Shown piece by piece: positions 25,739-35,806 of a stretch of DNA of 64,000 bases (its first letter is position 1; each line of letters starts with the position of its first letter). A program made the position numbers and the translations under genes. The notes below the pieces were generated by a model that saw only the letters and a program-made list of their open reading frames with translations, ran no database searches and was not told the origin of the DNA. Origin of the DNA: CAVSUR01 sp963731285 (GTDB lineage Bacteria > Actinomycetota > Actinomycetes > Streptosporangiales > Streptosporangiaceae); contig CAVSUR010000016.1 of assembly GCA_963731285.1 (NCBI GenBank), positions 1 through 64,000 on the forward strand, in the 5' to 3' direction.

Positions 25739-26947
25739 TCAGCCGAGTATGGCGTCGACGAACGCCTCGGGCTCGAACGGCGCCAGGTCATCTGGGCCCT
25801 CGCCGAGGCCGACCAGCTTGACCGGGACGCCGAGCTCGCGCTGCACGCCGATCACGATGCCGCCCTTGGCGGTACCGTCCAGCTTGGTCAGGACGATGCC
25901 GGTGACGTCGACGACCTCGGCGAAGACCCGGGCCTGGCGCAGCCCGTTCTGCCCGGTGGTGGCGTCGAGCACCAGCAGCACCTCGTCTACGGTCGCGTGC
26001 TTGGAGATCACCCGCTTGATCTTGCCGAGCTCGTCCATCAGGCCGGTCTTGGTGTGCAGCCGCCCGGCCGTGTCCACGATCACCGTGTCGACACCCTGCT
26101 CGATGCCGCGCGTTGACCGCATCGAAGGCGACGCTGGCCGGGTCGGCGCCCTCCATGTCGGACCGCACGACTTCCGCGCCGACCCGCCCCGCCCACGTCT
26201 GCAGCTGGTCGGCGGCGGCCGCGCGGAACGTGTCAGCCGCGCCGAGCAGCACGGTCCGCCCGTCCCCGACCAGGGCCCGCGCGAGCTTGCCGCAGGCGGT
26301 GGTCTTGCCGGTGCCGTTCACGCCGACCACGAGCAGCACCGCGGGCCGGTCGCCATGCGGCGCAGTGCGCAGCGTCCGGTCCATGCCAGGGCCGATCTCG
26401 GCGATCAGGTCGGCGCGCAGCAGGGCCCGGACCTCGCCGGGATCCCGGGTGCCGGCGACCTTGACCTGGGTCTGCAGCCGCTCGACCATCTCGCGGGCCG
26501 GGCTGACGCCCATGTCGGCGGTGATCAGCGTGTCCTCGATCTCCTCCCAGGCGGCGTCGTCCAGGTTGCCCGAGGACAGCAGGCCGAGCAGCACCGAGCC
26601 GAGAGCTGACTGCGACCGGGCCAGCCGGCCGCGCAGCCGGGCCATCCGCCCGGCCGACGGCGGCGGGGCCTCGGGTGCAGGCGGCCGCGGGGGCACAGCT
26701 GGCCCCGGCGGAGCGAGGAGATCCTGCGGCGGCGCCTGCCCTGGCTCCAGCGTGGCCGTGCCCGTCCCGGACTGCCCGGCGCCCGGCTGCCCGGCGCCGG
26801 GCTGTCCGGCGCCGGCCGGCCGCCCCGGCCGGTCCGGTCCCGGCGGCGGACTGGCGGCGGCGCGCGCGGACCAGGGGGGTGATGAGCGCCGTCGCCGCCA
26901 CCGGCGACGACAACGACGACGGCGGCAATGATCAGGTCTTGTTCCAT
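25739..26947 (-). CDS. ftsY: SRP receptor FtsY (sequence carries frameshifts)
   Basis: Membrane receptor GTPase for SRP. From ATG 26947, MEQDLIIAAVVVVV is an N-terminal membrane anchor, then a Pro/Gly/Ala-rich linker with GAGQPGAGQPGAGQ repeats, the NG domain (GRLARSQSALGSVLLGLLS, DLLITADMG-like DTLITADMGVSPAREMV), and the GTPase motifs GVNGTGKTTACGKL, DTFRAAAADQL, DTAGRLHTKTGLMDEL, TKLDGTAKGG and GLGEGPDDLAPFEPE. Frame changes are needed near 26893, 26855 and 26110; the last is one extra base. It lies 68 bp before ffh, without the amt-glnB-glnD genes that separate the two in Streptomyces. Confidence 0.9.
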
Positions 26948-27049
26948 GGCGCAGTCCAGTCTGGCAGACCGCGGCGACTGCCCGGCACCATGCGCCGCTG
27001 GCCGGGCGCCGCATCGAGCGCGGGATCAGCCGCCCGGCCGGGCGGCGGC

Positions 27050-30000
27050 TCAGGCGCTCTCGCGCTCGCGCAGCCGCTGGCTGACCACCGTAGACACCCC
27101 GTCACCGCGCATGCGTGATGCCGTACAGCGAGTCGGCGACCTCCATCGTGCGCTTCTGGTGCGTCACGATGATCAGCTGGGAGGCCTCCCGCAGCTCGGC
27201 GAAGATGCCCAGCAGCCGCTGCAGGTTGACGTCGTCCAGCGCGGCCTCGACCTCGTCCAGCACGTAGAACGGCGACGGCCGGGCCTTGAAGATGGCCAGC
27301 AGGAACGCGATCGCGGTGAGCGCGCGCTCGCCGCCGGACAGCAGCGACAGCCGCTTGACCTTCTTGCCGGGTGGCCGGGCCTCGAACTCGATGCCGGTGG
27401 CCAGCATGTCGTCGGGCTCGGTGAGCAGCAGCCTGCCCTCGCCGCCGGGGAACAGCTGCCCGAAGATCCGCTCGAACTCCCGTGCCGTGTCGGCGTAGGC
27501 GGAGGTGAATACCTGCTGCACCCGGTCGTCGACTTCCTTGATCACGGTGAGCAGGTCACGCCGGGTGTTCTTCAGGTCCTCCAATTGGGTGACCAGGAAC
27601 GCGTGCCGTTCCTCCAGCGCAGCGAACTCCTCCAGCGCCAGCGGGTTGACCTTGCCGAGCTGGTCCAGCTTGCGCTGCGCCTGATTGGCCCGGCGCTCGG
27701 TCGCCTCCCGGCCGTAGGCGGCCGGCATCTGGGCCTCGTCCGCCGGCGGCACCGGCACGTCCGGTCCGTACTCGGCCACCAGCGCCTGCGCGTCGACCGC
27801 GTACTCCTCGCTGGCCCGGCCGGCGATCTGCTCAAGCCGCAGCCGGTGGCCCTCGCGGGCGATCTGAGCATCGTGGGCGCCGTCGACAACCTTGTCGAAC
27901 TCGTCGGTCAGCTCCCTGATCGCGGCCCTGATCGACTTGAGCTCGCCATCCCGGCCGCTGCTGGCCTGCTCGGCCGCCCGGCGCTCGGCGTCCGCGGCGG
28001 CACGGGAGTGCTCGATCGCCGCCACCGCCAGCGCCGCGCCCCTGGCCACCGCGGCGGCCACCGCGGCGTCGGCCGCACGGCGCCGGGCGCGCGCCGCCGC
28101 CCGCTCGATGGCCTGGCGCTCGGCCGCGGCCGAGGCCGTCAGCGCGTCGGCGCGGCCGGTAATCGCGCGCAGTCGCTCTTCGGCGGTCCTGACCTCCAGT
28201 CGCGCCTCCATCTCCGCGGCGCGCGCCGCGGTGGCCTGCCCGGAGAGCTGCTTCTTGGTGTCCTGCTGATCCGGCTGGCCGCTGTCCTGGTGGCCCGCCG
28301 CCGCGCCCGCGTCGTCCGGCGCGGCCTCGGCCGCAGCCAGCTGCTCGGTCAGCTCCGCCAGCCGGGCCCGGCCCTGCTGCGCGGACTTCTCGGCGGTGCC
28401 GATGGCCGCCGCCAGCCGGCCCGCCTCTTCCCGGCCGGCCCGGGCCGCTCCGGCCAGCGACCCGAGCCGTCCGGAGATCTCCGCCGCGGCCGCGTCGGCC
28501 TGCTGCAGCTCCGCTGCCGACTGGGCCAGCACCTGCCGGGCCTGCGCCTCCTCCTCGGCCGCACCGGCCAGCGCGCGCTCGGCCCGCTGGCCGCAGTGCT
28601 CGGCGTCGGCTAGCGCCGCCGCCGCCTGCTGGCCCGCTGACCGCAACGCCAGCAGGCTCTGCCCGCCCGCCGAGCCGCCGCGCGCCCAGTGCGCCCCGAT
28701 CAGGTCGCCGTCCCTGGTGACGATCTCTCCGCCGCCGGTCGGCCCGCAACAGCTCACGGCCCGCCTGCAGATCGGGCGCGACCAGCACCCCGGCCAGCAG
28801 CTGCGCAACGGCCGGCGCCAGCTCAGCTGGTGCCGTGACCAGATCGACAGCAGCCAGAACAGGCGACGGCAGCGCGGCGCCGCTGGCGCCGCCGGGCACG
28901 CTGGCACTGACCCCGTTGCTGCCAGCTGCGGCCGGGGCGGTCCCGTTCGCGGTGGCGCCGGTCCGCCCGGCGCCATTCACGCGGGCCCGGTTCGCGGCAG
29001 CGCCGTTCGCGGCCGGGCCGGTCCCGGCAGTGCCGTTCGCGGCTGGACCGTTCCCGGCTAGGCCTCTCCCGGAACCGCTCGCCGCTGCGCCATACCCGGA
29101 ACTGCCTGCCGGCGCGCCGCTTCCGGAACCGCTCGCCGGGGGCGCGGCGATGACCAGGTCAGCACGGCCCGCCGCGCCGTCCTTGAGCGCCTGCAAGATC
29201 GTGACCGCGGCGTCGACGCCGGACACCGCGACCGCGCCGGCCGCGTTCCCCAGCGCCGCCGCGATCGCTTCCTGCGCGCCGTCCTGCACGCTGAGCATGC
29301 GCCGCCAGCGGGCCGAGCACCCCGGGGAAGGCCGCCGGATCCTCCAGCAGCGCGCCGGAGGCGTCCGCACCCCGTCGCAACGCCTCTTCCAGGGCCTGAG
29401 TGCGTGCCCGCAGCGCCGCAGCGTCCGCGCTGGCCTGCCGCTCGGCGGCACGGCGGGCGTCCAGCACGGCGGCCGCGGCGGTCAGCGCGGCCGCGGCCTG
29501 CTCATGCACGGCGGCCAGGTCGGCGCGCCCCTCGCCGGCCCCGGTCACCTGGTCCTGGAGCGCGGCGTAGGCCTGCTGGGCCTGCTCGGCGCGGGCGGTG
29601 GCCTGCTCAAGCGCCGCGGTGAGCCGCCCGGCTTCCTCCTGCGCGGCCGCGGCGCGGCTCCTGGCCGCGCCCACCTGGCTGCGCAGCTGGGCCAGCCGCT
29701 CGGCCCGGCTGGCGGCCGCGCGCGCGTCCGCGGCCAGCCGCCGCTCGGTGACGGCGAGCGCCGTCTCGGCCGTGGTGCGGCTGGTCGACCGCCGCGGCCA
29801 GCTGCTCGCGGGCCGTGGTCAGCCGCTGGCCCAGCGCGGACTCCTGCTCGCGCAGCCCGGCGGCCTCGCGGTCGAGCTCGCCGGGATCGCGGCCGGGCCG
29901 CTGCGGCTCCGGCGGCGCGGCCAGGTGCCGGTGCCGCTCGCCTGCCAGGCTGGCCACCCCGGCGCAGCCGCTCGGCCAGCCCGGCGAGCGCGAAGAAGGT

Positions 30001-30866
30001 TGACTGAGCCGCGGCGAGCCGCGGCGCATGCTGCTGCGCGTCGTGCTCCAGCTCGCCCTCGCGCAGCCGGGCGGCGGCCAGAGCGGTCTCCAGCTCGGCC
30101 CGGCGGGCCGCCGCGGCCGACCTCGCTGGCCTGGTCGCGCTCCAGCTCGGCCGCGAGCGTGATGTAGTCGTCGGCGAGCAGCCGGAGCCGGGCGTCACGC
30201 AGCTCGGCCTGGATGACCGCGGCCTGGCGGGCGATCTGCGCCTGACGTCCCAGCGGCTTGAGGCGGCGGCCGAGCTCGCCGGTAAGGTCGACCAGCCGGG
30301 TCATGTTGGCCTGCATCGCCTCGAGCTTGCGCAGGGCCTTCTCCTTGCGGCGGCGGTGCTTCAGCACGCCGGCCGCCTCCTCGATCAGCGCCCGGCGCGC
30401 TTCGGGGCCGGCGGTCAGCACCTCGTCGAGCTGCCCCTGACCGACGATAACGTGCATTTCCCGGCCGAGACCGGTGTCGGAAAGCAGCTCAGCCACGTCC
30501 AGCAGCCGGCACGCCTCGCCGTTGATCGCGTACTCGCTCTGGCCCGGAGCGGAACAGCAGCCGGCTGATCGTCACTTCGGCGTAGTCGATGGGCAGCGCG
30601 CCGTCGCTGTTGTCGATGGTGAGCGTGACCTCGGCCCGGCCGAGCGGCGGCCGGCCCGCGGTGCCGGCGAAGACGACGTCCTCCATCTTGCCGCCGCGCA
30701 GCGTCTTGGCGCCCTGCTCGCCCATCACCCAGGTGAAGGCGTCGACCACGTTCGACTTGCCCGACCCGTTGGGCCCGACCACGCAGGTGATGCCCGGCTC
30801 GAACCGCAGTGAGGTGACCGACGCGAAAGACTTGAAGCCGCGCAAGGTGAGAGTCTTCAAGTACAC
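27050..30866 (-). CDS. smc: Chromosome partition protein SMC (sequence carries frameshifts)
   Basis: ATPase that organises and segregates the chromosome with ScpA/ScpB. The N-terminal head starts MYLKTLTLRGFKSFAS with Walker A GPNGSGKSNVVDAF and VIVGQGQLDEVL. Long coiled coils flank a hinge, and the C-terminal head has the signature LSLLSGGERALTAIAF and Walker B FYVLDEVEAALDD. The true end is QRLRERESA at 27050. Frame changes are needed near 30543, 30120, 29960, 29788, 29305, 28745 and 27112. The hinge has an unusual ~90-residue Gly/Ala/Asn-rich insertion encoded at about 28875-29145. SMC is strongly conserved, so the shifts are probably sequencing errors. Confidence 0.9.
28875..29145 (-). 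repeat. Low-complexity insertion in the SMC hinge coding region
   Basis: Encodes about 90 residues dominated by Gly, Ala, Asn, Ser and Pro, with repeated units such as GTGPAANG and GNGPAANG. It is open in one frame and lies between DLVIAAPPAS and SPVLAAVDLVTAPAELAPAV, both of which match normal hinge sequence. It is probably a disordered loop on the hinge surface. Confidence 0.7.
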
Positions 30867-31316
30867 CCGCTGGCTCTCCTCCCCGCCACCCGACCCTGCT
30901 GCCCGAACGGCGCCACCCGATCTGCCCGGATCTTCCGCACCTTACCGCGCGGCACCGTCGCTCCTGCGGATTCACGGCACCAGCAGCCAGCCGGGATTGC
31001 CGTCCGGTCACGATTGGCGGTTATGTCCAGATCCCGCCGACGGCCCGGCCGGCCGGGACCGGCCGCGACCGGGGCCAAACGGTTGCCGGCAATACGCAGC
31101 GGGGGGCGGTGCCGCGGCTGGCCCGGCCCGCGACTTCCGCGCGCGGGGACGGCCGCGCGGGGCGGGACGGCGCAACGGCGGCGTGGCTCAGCGGGCGCCC
31201 AGCCGGGCAGCCCGGCGCTGAGCCAGGGCCGGTGCCCATGAGCCGGGTGCCCATGAGATAACCGAAGAGGGACGCCGCGGTGCCGGGCGTCCCCTCCGCG
31301 CTGTAGCAGCCGGCGC
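30867..31316. other. Intergenic stretch upstream of smc
   Basis: About 450 bases. It contains CGGCCCGGCCGGCCGGG-type GC-rich self-complementary runs near 31040 and a hairpin-like GCCCATGAGCCGGGTGCCCATGAG direct repeat near 31233-31256, but no gene. The smc promoter should lie at its low-coordinate end. Confidence 0.4.
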
Positions 31317-31505
31317 TCAGGTAAGCGCGGGCTCCCGGACCGGGATCAGCAGGTCATGGCTGACTTCAGCAGCGGGTACGTCGTTTTCTTCCTGGAGCCG
31401 GGCAAGCTCGGCCTCCAGGTCACGTACTCGGCGCTGAAGGCGGCGCATCTCTGAGACCATGCGTGGATCCGGCCCGCCAACGTGGCCGAATAGAGCCTTC
31501 GCCAT
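31317..31505 (-). CDS. Small conserved coiled-coil protein (62 aa)
   Basis: MAKALFGHVGGPDPRMVSEM begins a conserved actinobacterial micro-protein, followed by a heptad-rich helix RRLQRRVRDLEAELARLQEE. It ends HDLLIPVREPALT. It lies in the same position, near smc and acyP, in related genomes. The coiled coil suggests dimerisation; the function is unknown. The start is fixed by the conserved MAKAL beginning. Confidence 0.8.
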   Translation of the reverse strand: MAKALFGHVGGPDPRMVSEMRRLQRRVRDLEAELARLQEENDVPAAEVSHDLLIPVREPALT

Positions 31506-31710
31506 TGCTTAAGGTCCTCCACACTGAGTGACCAGAGTGGGCTTCGCGTGCGAAGCGCAGAGAGACCGCAGATTCGCGCGCAGGTAACGCTCCCATGGTC
31601 CCACTCCGATGCCTATCCGGTCAAGTTGACGAAATCCCAGTTCACGGGGGACCGGTTGCTGCGGGCTGGCGCCGGGCGAGCCGTGCCGCGGGCCGGTCCC
31701 GGGCCTGCAC

Positions 31711-32052
31711 TCAGCGTTCGACGAATCCGGCTACGTCGCCGGCCGGGGCATCCCAGCGGTGCGTCACCCGGCGGACCCGGCCCGGGGTGCCCGGTCCGCG
31801 CAGCAGCACGAGCAGCGCGGCGCACTGCTCCCTGGTGCCCTCGGCGACCACCCGGACCCGGCCGTCCTCCAGGTTCTCCGCCGCGCCGGACAAGCCGAGC
31901 TCCAGCGCCCGGCTGCGGACCCACCACCGGAACCCGACCCCCTGGACCCGGCCGGCGATCCAGGCGGTCAGCCGGGCGGCCTGCTGATCGTCCGCAGTCT
32001 GACCGTCCCCGGGCCCGGCGCCCGATCCGGCCGGGCCGTCCTGCCCGGTCAT
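31711..32052 (-). CDS. acyP: Acylphosphatase
   Basis: Hydrolyses acyl phosphates. AWIAGRVQGVGFRWWVRSRA holds the catalytic Arg and phosphate loop, and GAAENLEDGRVRVVAEG the catalytic Asn. About 113 residues from ATG 32052 (MTGQDGPAGS), with a ~25-residue flexible N-terminal extension; ATG 32115 is an alternative. C-terminal RWDAPAGDVAGFVER is typical. It lies 75 bp after mutM on the same strand. Confidence 0.88.
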   Translation of the reverse strand: MTGQDGPAGSGAGPGDGQTADDQQAARLTAWIAGRVQGVGFRWWVRSRALELGLSGAAENLEDGRVRVVAEGTREQCAALLVLLRGPGTPGRVRRVTHRWDAPAGDVAGFVER

Positions 32053-32127
32053 CTCCGCGTCCTGGTCATCGCAGCTGCTCCACCGTTGTCTGCGGCCGTT
32101 GTGTCCCCCCGCCATTGGCCGTGCCCG

Positions 32128-32979
32128 CTACCAGCGGCCGTGCCGCGGCCGCGGCTGGCAGCGGGGGCAGGTGTAGGACGAGCGGTTCATGAACTTGTCC
32201 TGCCGGATCGGGGTACCGCAGCGCCGGCACGGCTGCCCGGCCCGGCCGTATACAGCCAGCGACCGGTCGAAGTATCCGCTCTGTCCGTTGACGTTGACGT
32301 ACAGACTGTCAAAGGAAGTCCCGCCAGCCTCAAGAGCCGCATTGAAAACCTCCGTCACAGCAGAGATCAGCCGTGTCACCTCACCGGTGCGCAGCCGGTC
32401 GGCGGCCCGGGCCCAGTGCAGCGGCGTCCGCCACAGCGACTCGTCGGCGTAGATGTTGCCCACCCCGCTGATCAGCGACTGGTCGAGCAGCGCGCGCTTG
32501 ACGCCAGTGCGCCGGGTCTTCAGCCGGGCGGTCAGCGCGGCGAGATCGAAGGCCGGCTCCAGCGGGTCAGGGGCAATGTGCGCGATCGGCGCGGGCAGCT
32601 CGGCCCCGCCGGGCGCGAACATCATGTGCCCGAACGTGCGCTGATCGGTGAAGCGCAGGTCGGGGCCGCCGTCACGGAAGGTGAACCGGATCCGCACGTG
32701 CGGTCCGAGCGGCCGGTCCTGCGGGCCGAGCAGCAGCTGCCCGCTCATGCCGAGGTGGGCCAGCAGCGCATCGTCGCCAAGCACCAGCCAGAGGTATTTC
32801 CCCCGCCGCCTGGTGTCGTTGACCCGGCGTCCGCGCAGCACCGCGGCGAAGTCGTCGCCTCCGGCGGCATGCCGACGCACCGCACGCGGATGCAGCAGCT
32901 GGACGTCCCCGATCGTGCGGCCGCGCACGCGGGCCTGCAGGCCGCGCCGGACGGTCTCGACCTCGGGCAGTTCGGGCAA
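32128..32979 (-). CDS. mutM: Formamidopyrimidine-DNA glycosylase
   Basis: Removes oxidised purines such as 8-oxoG and nicks the abasic site. The N-terminus MPELPEVETVRRGL keeps the catalytic Pro1 (after Met removal) and Glu; RRGKYLWL has the conserved Lys. The helix-two-turn-helix is DQSLISGVGNIYADESLW. The C-terminal zinc finger has four Cys (CRRCGTPI...YTCPRCQ). 283 residues, intact. The stop of rnc lies 4 bp upstream, so the two genes are in one operon. Confidence 0.96.
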   Translation of the reverse strand: MPELPEVETVRRGLQARVRGRTIGDVQLLHPRAVRRHAAGGDDFAAVLRGRRVNDTRRRGKYLWLVLGDDALLAHLGMSGQLLLGPQDRPLGPHVRIRFTFRDGGPDLRFTDQRTFGHMMFAPGGAELPAPIAHIAPDPLEPAFDLAALTARLKTRRTGVKRALLDQSLISGVGNIYADESLWRTPLHWARAADRLRTGEVTRLISAVTEVFNAALEAGGTSFDSLYVNVNGQSGYFDRSLAVYGRAGQPCRRCGTPIRQDKFMNRSSYTCPRCQPRPRHGRW

Positions 32980-32983
32980 CGCG

Positions 32984-33721
32984 TTAGTCCTGGGGCCCGC
33001 CGCCCGCGGCCTGCGTGCTGATCGCGGTCCACGCCGCCTCGGCCGCCTGCTGCTCGGCTTCCTTCTTCGACCGCCCTGTACCCTCGCCGTGCACCTGGCC
33101 GCCGATGCGGACCTCGGCGTGGAAGGTCTTCTGGTGGTCGGGCCCGCTTTCCTCGACGTGGTATTCAGGGACCCCGAGCAGCTGGGCTGCGGTCAGTTCC
33201 TGCAGGGATGTCTTCCAGTCCAGGCCGGCTCCGAGCCGGGCCGAGCGCTCGATGACCGGATCGAACAGCCGGTGCACGAACTCGCCGGCCGCGGACAGCC
33301 CGCACTGCAGGTAGACGGCGCCGATGACCGCCTCGAGGGTGTCAGCCAGGATCGACGCCTTGTCCCGGCCGCCGGTGCCCTCCTCGCCCTTGCCCAGCCG
33401 GACGTACAGGCCGAGCTTCAGCTCCCGCGACACGCTGGCGAGGGCGCGCATGTTGACCACGGCTGCGCGCAGCTTGGCCAGCTGCCCCTCGGGCAGGTCG
33501 GGGTGATCGCGGAACAGGGTGTCGGTGACGATGATGCTCAGCACCGAATCGCCCAGGAACTCCAGCCGCTCGTTAGTGGGCAGGCCGCCGTTCTCATAGG
33601 CGAAGGACCGGTGCGTGAGGGCACGCTCGAGCAGCGCGATGTCCAGCGGGACCTGCAGCTCGCGCAGCAGGTCGCCGGTCACGGCGCCGGCCGCCTGGCC
33701 GTCGCCCGAGGTGGCACTCAC
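32984..33721 (-). CDS. rnc: Ribonuclease III
   Basis: Cuts double-stranded RNA for rRNA maturation and regulation. The signature NERLEFLGDSVLSIIVTDTL and the second acidic patch DTLEAVIGAVYLQCG make the active site; a C-terminal dsRNA-binding domain has GPDHQKTFHAEVRIGG and GTGRSKKEAEQQAAEAAW. 245 residues, intact. It is followed 4 bp later by mutM and preceded by rpmF. Confidence 0.96.
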   Translation of the reverse strand: MSATSGDGQAAGAVTGDLLRELQVPLDIALLERALTHRSFAYENGGLPTNERLEFLGDSVLSIIVTDTLFRDHPDLPEGQLAKLRAAVVNMRALASVSRELKLGLYVRLGKGEEGTGGRDKASILADTLEAVIGAVYLQCGLSAAGEFVHRLFDPVIERSARLGAGLDWKTSLQELTAAQLLGVPEYHVEESGPDHQKTFHAEVRIGGQVHGEGTGRSKKEAEQQAAEAAWTAISTQAAGGGPQD

Positions 33722-33788
33722 AGATGTCCTCCTTCCCGCGGCGCCCGTCGCGGCGCGCAGGGACTGCCGCCGCGCGGGACCTGGCGCG

Positions 33789-33965
33789 TCAGGACGGAGA
33801 GATCACCTGGCGCCGGTTGTAGGTGCCGCAGGTCGGGCAGGCCCGGTGGGGCAGCTTGGGCTCGCGGCACTGCGGGCAGGTCATGAGCTGCGGCGCCGCC
33901 GTCTTCCACTGGGCCCTGCGGGACCGGGTATTGCTGCGCGACATTCGCCGCTTGGGTACCGCCAC
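33789..33965 (-). CDS. rpmF: 50S ribosomal protein L32
   Basis: 58 residues from a GTG start at 33965 (VAVPKRRMSRSNTRSRRAQW), which is the invariant L32 beginning and lies one base after the DUF177 stop. Zinc-binding CPQCREPKLPHRACPTCG keeps all four Cys, so this is the zinc-containing form. It is coupled to DUF177, as in nearly all bacteria. Confidence 0.96.
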   Translation of the reverse strand: MAVPKRRMSRSNTRSRRAQWKTAAPQLMTCPQCREPKLPHRACPTCGTYNRRQVISPS

Positions 33966-33966
33966 C

Positions 33967-34581
33967 TCATTGCTCCTTTTGTGTATCCGGATCGGTTCCC
34001 CGGTCCGGGTTCGCATTTCCGGGTGCTGCATCGTCGCCGAACGTCAGGCCCCGCAGCGCGGCCCAGATTCCGCCCTCGTCATCGCCGTGCGCATGCCCGG
34101 GCTCCGCGTCGGCGAGCCGGACGCCGCACTGCTGGCACAGCCCCGCGCAGTCCTCCGCGCACAGCGGCGACAGCGGCAGCTCGAGCACCAGGGCATCCCG
34201 CAGCGCCGGCTCCAGGTCTAGCAGGTCCCCGTCCAGTGCATATCCGTCCGGGCCCGCCTCGTCGGCGTCGTAGCTGAACAGCTCCTGAAACGTGACCGTG
34301 GTGGTGGCGGCGAACGGCTCCAGGCACCGCGCGCACTCGCCGGTCAGCGGAGCCACCGCGGTCGCCGTGACCAGCACGCCCTCTGAGACCCCCTCGAGCT
34401 GGGCCGTCACCTGCAGTTCGGAACCCGGTGCCACGCCGACGAGCCCCGCGCCGAGGTCGGCGGGGGCCGCAGCAGTGCGCTCCTGGGTACGGGCCGATCC
34501 GGGCCCGAGGGCCCGGGTGTCGAAAACCAGGGGACCACGCTGGTCGAGATGCCGGGCGTGGGCGGGACGTGCGTGTGGCAT
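33967..34581 (-). CDS. DUF177 (YceD-like) protein
   Basis: 204 residues. The family partners rpmF and is linked to 23S rRNA accumulation. CARCLEPF and LCAEDCAGLCQQCG are the conserved Cys motifs, with FSYDADEAGPDGYALDGDLL between. The N- and C-terminal tails are low complexity. It lies one base before rpmF, and 113 bp of untranslated sequence separate it from coaD. Confidence 0.92.
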   Translation of the reverse strand: MPHARPAHARHLDQRGPLVFDTRALGPGSARTQERTAAAPADLGAGLVGVAPGSELQVTAQLEGVSEGVLVTATAVAPLTGECARCLEPFAATTTVTFQELFSYDADEAGPDGYALDGDLLDLEPALRDALVLELPLSPLCAEDCAGLCQQCGVRLADAEPGHAHGDDEGGIWAALRGLTFGDDAAPGNANPDRGTDPDTQKEQ

Positions 34582-34694
34582 GGCAGACAGTTATTTAGGG
34601 AGGGAAGGGTATCGGGCGGCCAAGCTTACCGTCGCGCCCGGGTGAAACCCAACTTTGCCGGCTGCGGCCCGCATCAGCGGGCCAAGCCGCCTGG

Positions 34695-35195
<501 letters not shown>

Positions 35196-35798
35196 TCATC
35201 CTCCTGCCGACGATGACGCCGCAGCCTCGGCGCCCGCGGCGCGACCGTACCAGAGGGTCGCCTCGCCGTACGCACGGCACCGGTCGGCGAGGTACCCGGG
35301 CGGCCAGGCCAGCGGCCCCGACCTGGTGGCCCGCTCGACGGCGATGAGCGCGGCCGGGGCCAGCCAGCCGTGCTCGGACAGGGCGGCCAGCACCCGGGCC
35401 AGCTCGCCGTCCGGCACCGCGTACGGCGGATCGGCGAAAACGAAATCATGCCGCGGCTGGCCGCCGGGCCCCCGGTCCAGGACCCGGCTGACCCGGTCGG
35501 CGAGCAGCCGCGCGCCCGGCAGGCCCACCGTGGCGATGTTCTGCCGGATAGCCCGCGCGGCCTTCGGATCGGATTCGACCAGCAGCGCGTCCGCCGCTCC
35601 CCGTGACAGCGCCTCGAGCCCGACCGCGCCGGAGCCCGCATACAGGTCGAGCACCGCCGCCCCGGCCAGCGTGCCGAGGACCGACAGGGCGGTGCTGAAC
35701 AGGCCCTCGCGGGCACGCTCGCTGGTCGGGCGGGTGGACCGGCCCGGCGGCACGGTCAGCCGCCGCCCGCGCGCCGCACCCGCGATGATCCGCGTCAT
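35196..35798 (-). CDS. rsmD: 16S rRNA (guanine966-N2)-methyltransferase
   Basis: SAM-dependent methylation of G966 in 16S rRNA. MTRIIAGAARGRRLTVPPG, the SAM motif VLDLYAGSGAVGLEALSRGA and the catalytic FVFADPPYAVP are all present. 200 residues from ATG 35798. It begins 8 bp after recG and is coupled to coaD. Confidence 0.95.
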   Translation of the reverse strand: MTRIIAGAARGRRLTVPPGRSTRPTSERAREGLFSTALSVLGTLAGAAVLDLYAGSGAVGLEALSRGAADALLVESDPKAARAIRQNIATVGLPGARLLADRVSRVLDRGPGGQPRHDFVFADPPYAVPDGELARVLAALSEHGWLAPAALIAVERATRSGPLAWPPGYLADRCRAYGEATLWYGRAAGAEAAASSSAGG

Positions 35799-35806
35799 CG
35801 GCCGCC

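Noticed and set aside
26928..28613. 561-codon plus-strand open frame opposite ftsY and smc
   Set aside because: A mirror of high-GC coding sequence: Arg/Leu/Gly-rich, no motif, and fully antisense to well-recognised SMC sequence.
31759..33021. 420-codon plus-strand open frame opposite acyP and mutM
   Set aside because: It is antisense to intact, strongly conserved genes and has shadow-frame composition.
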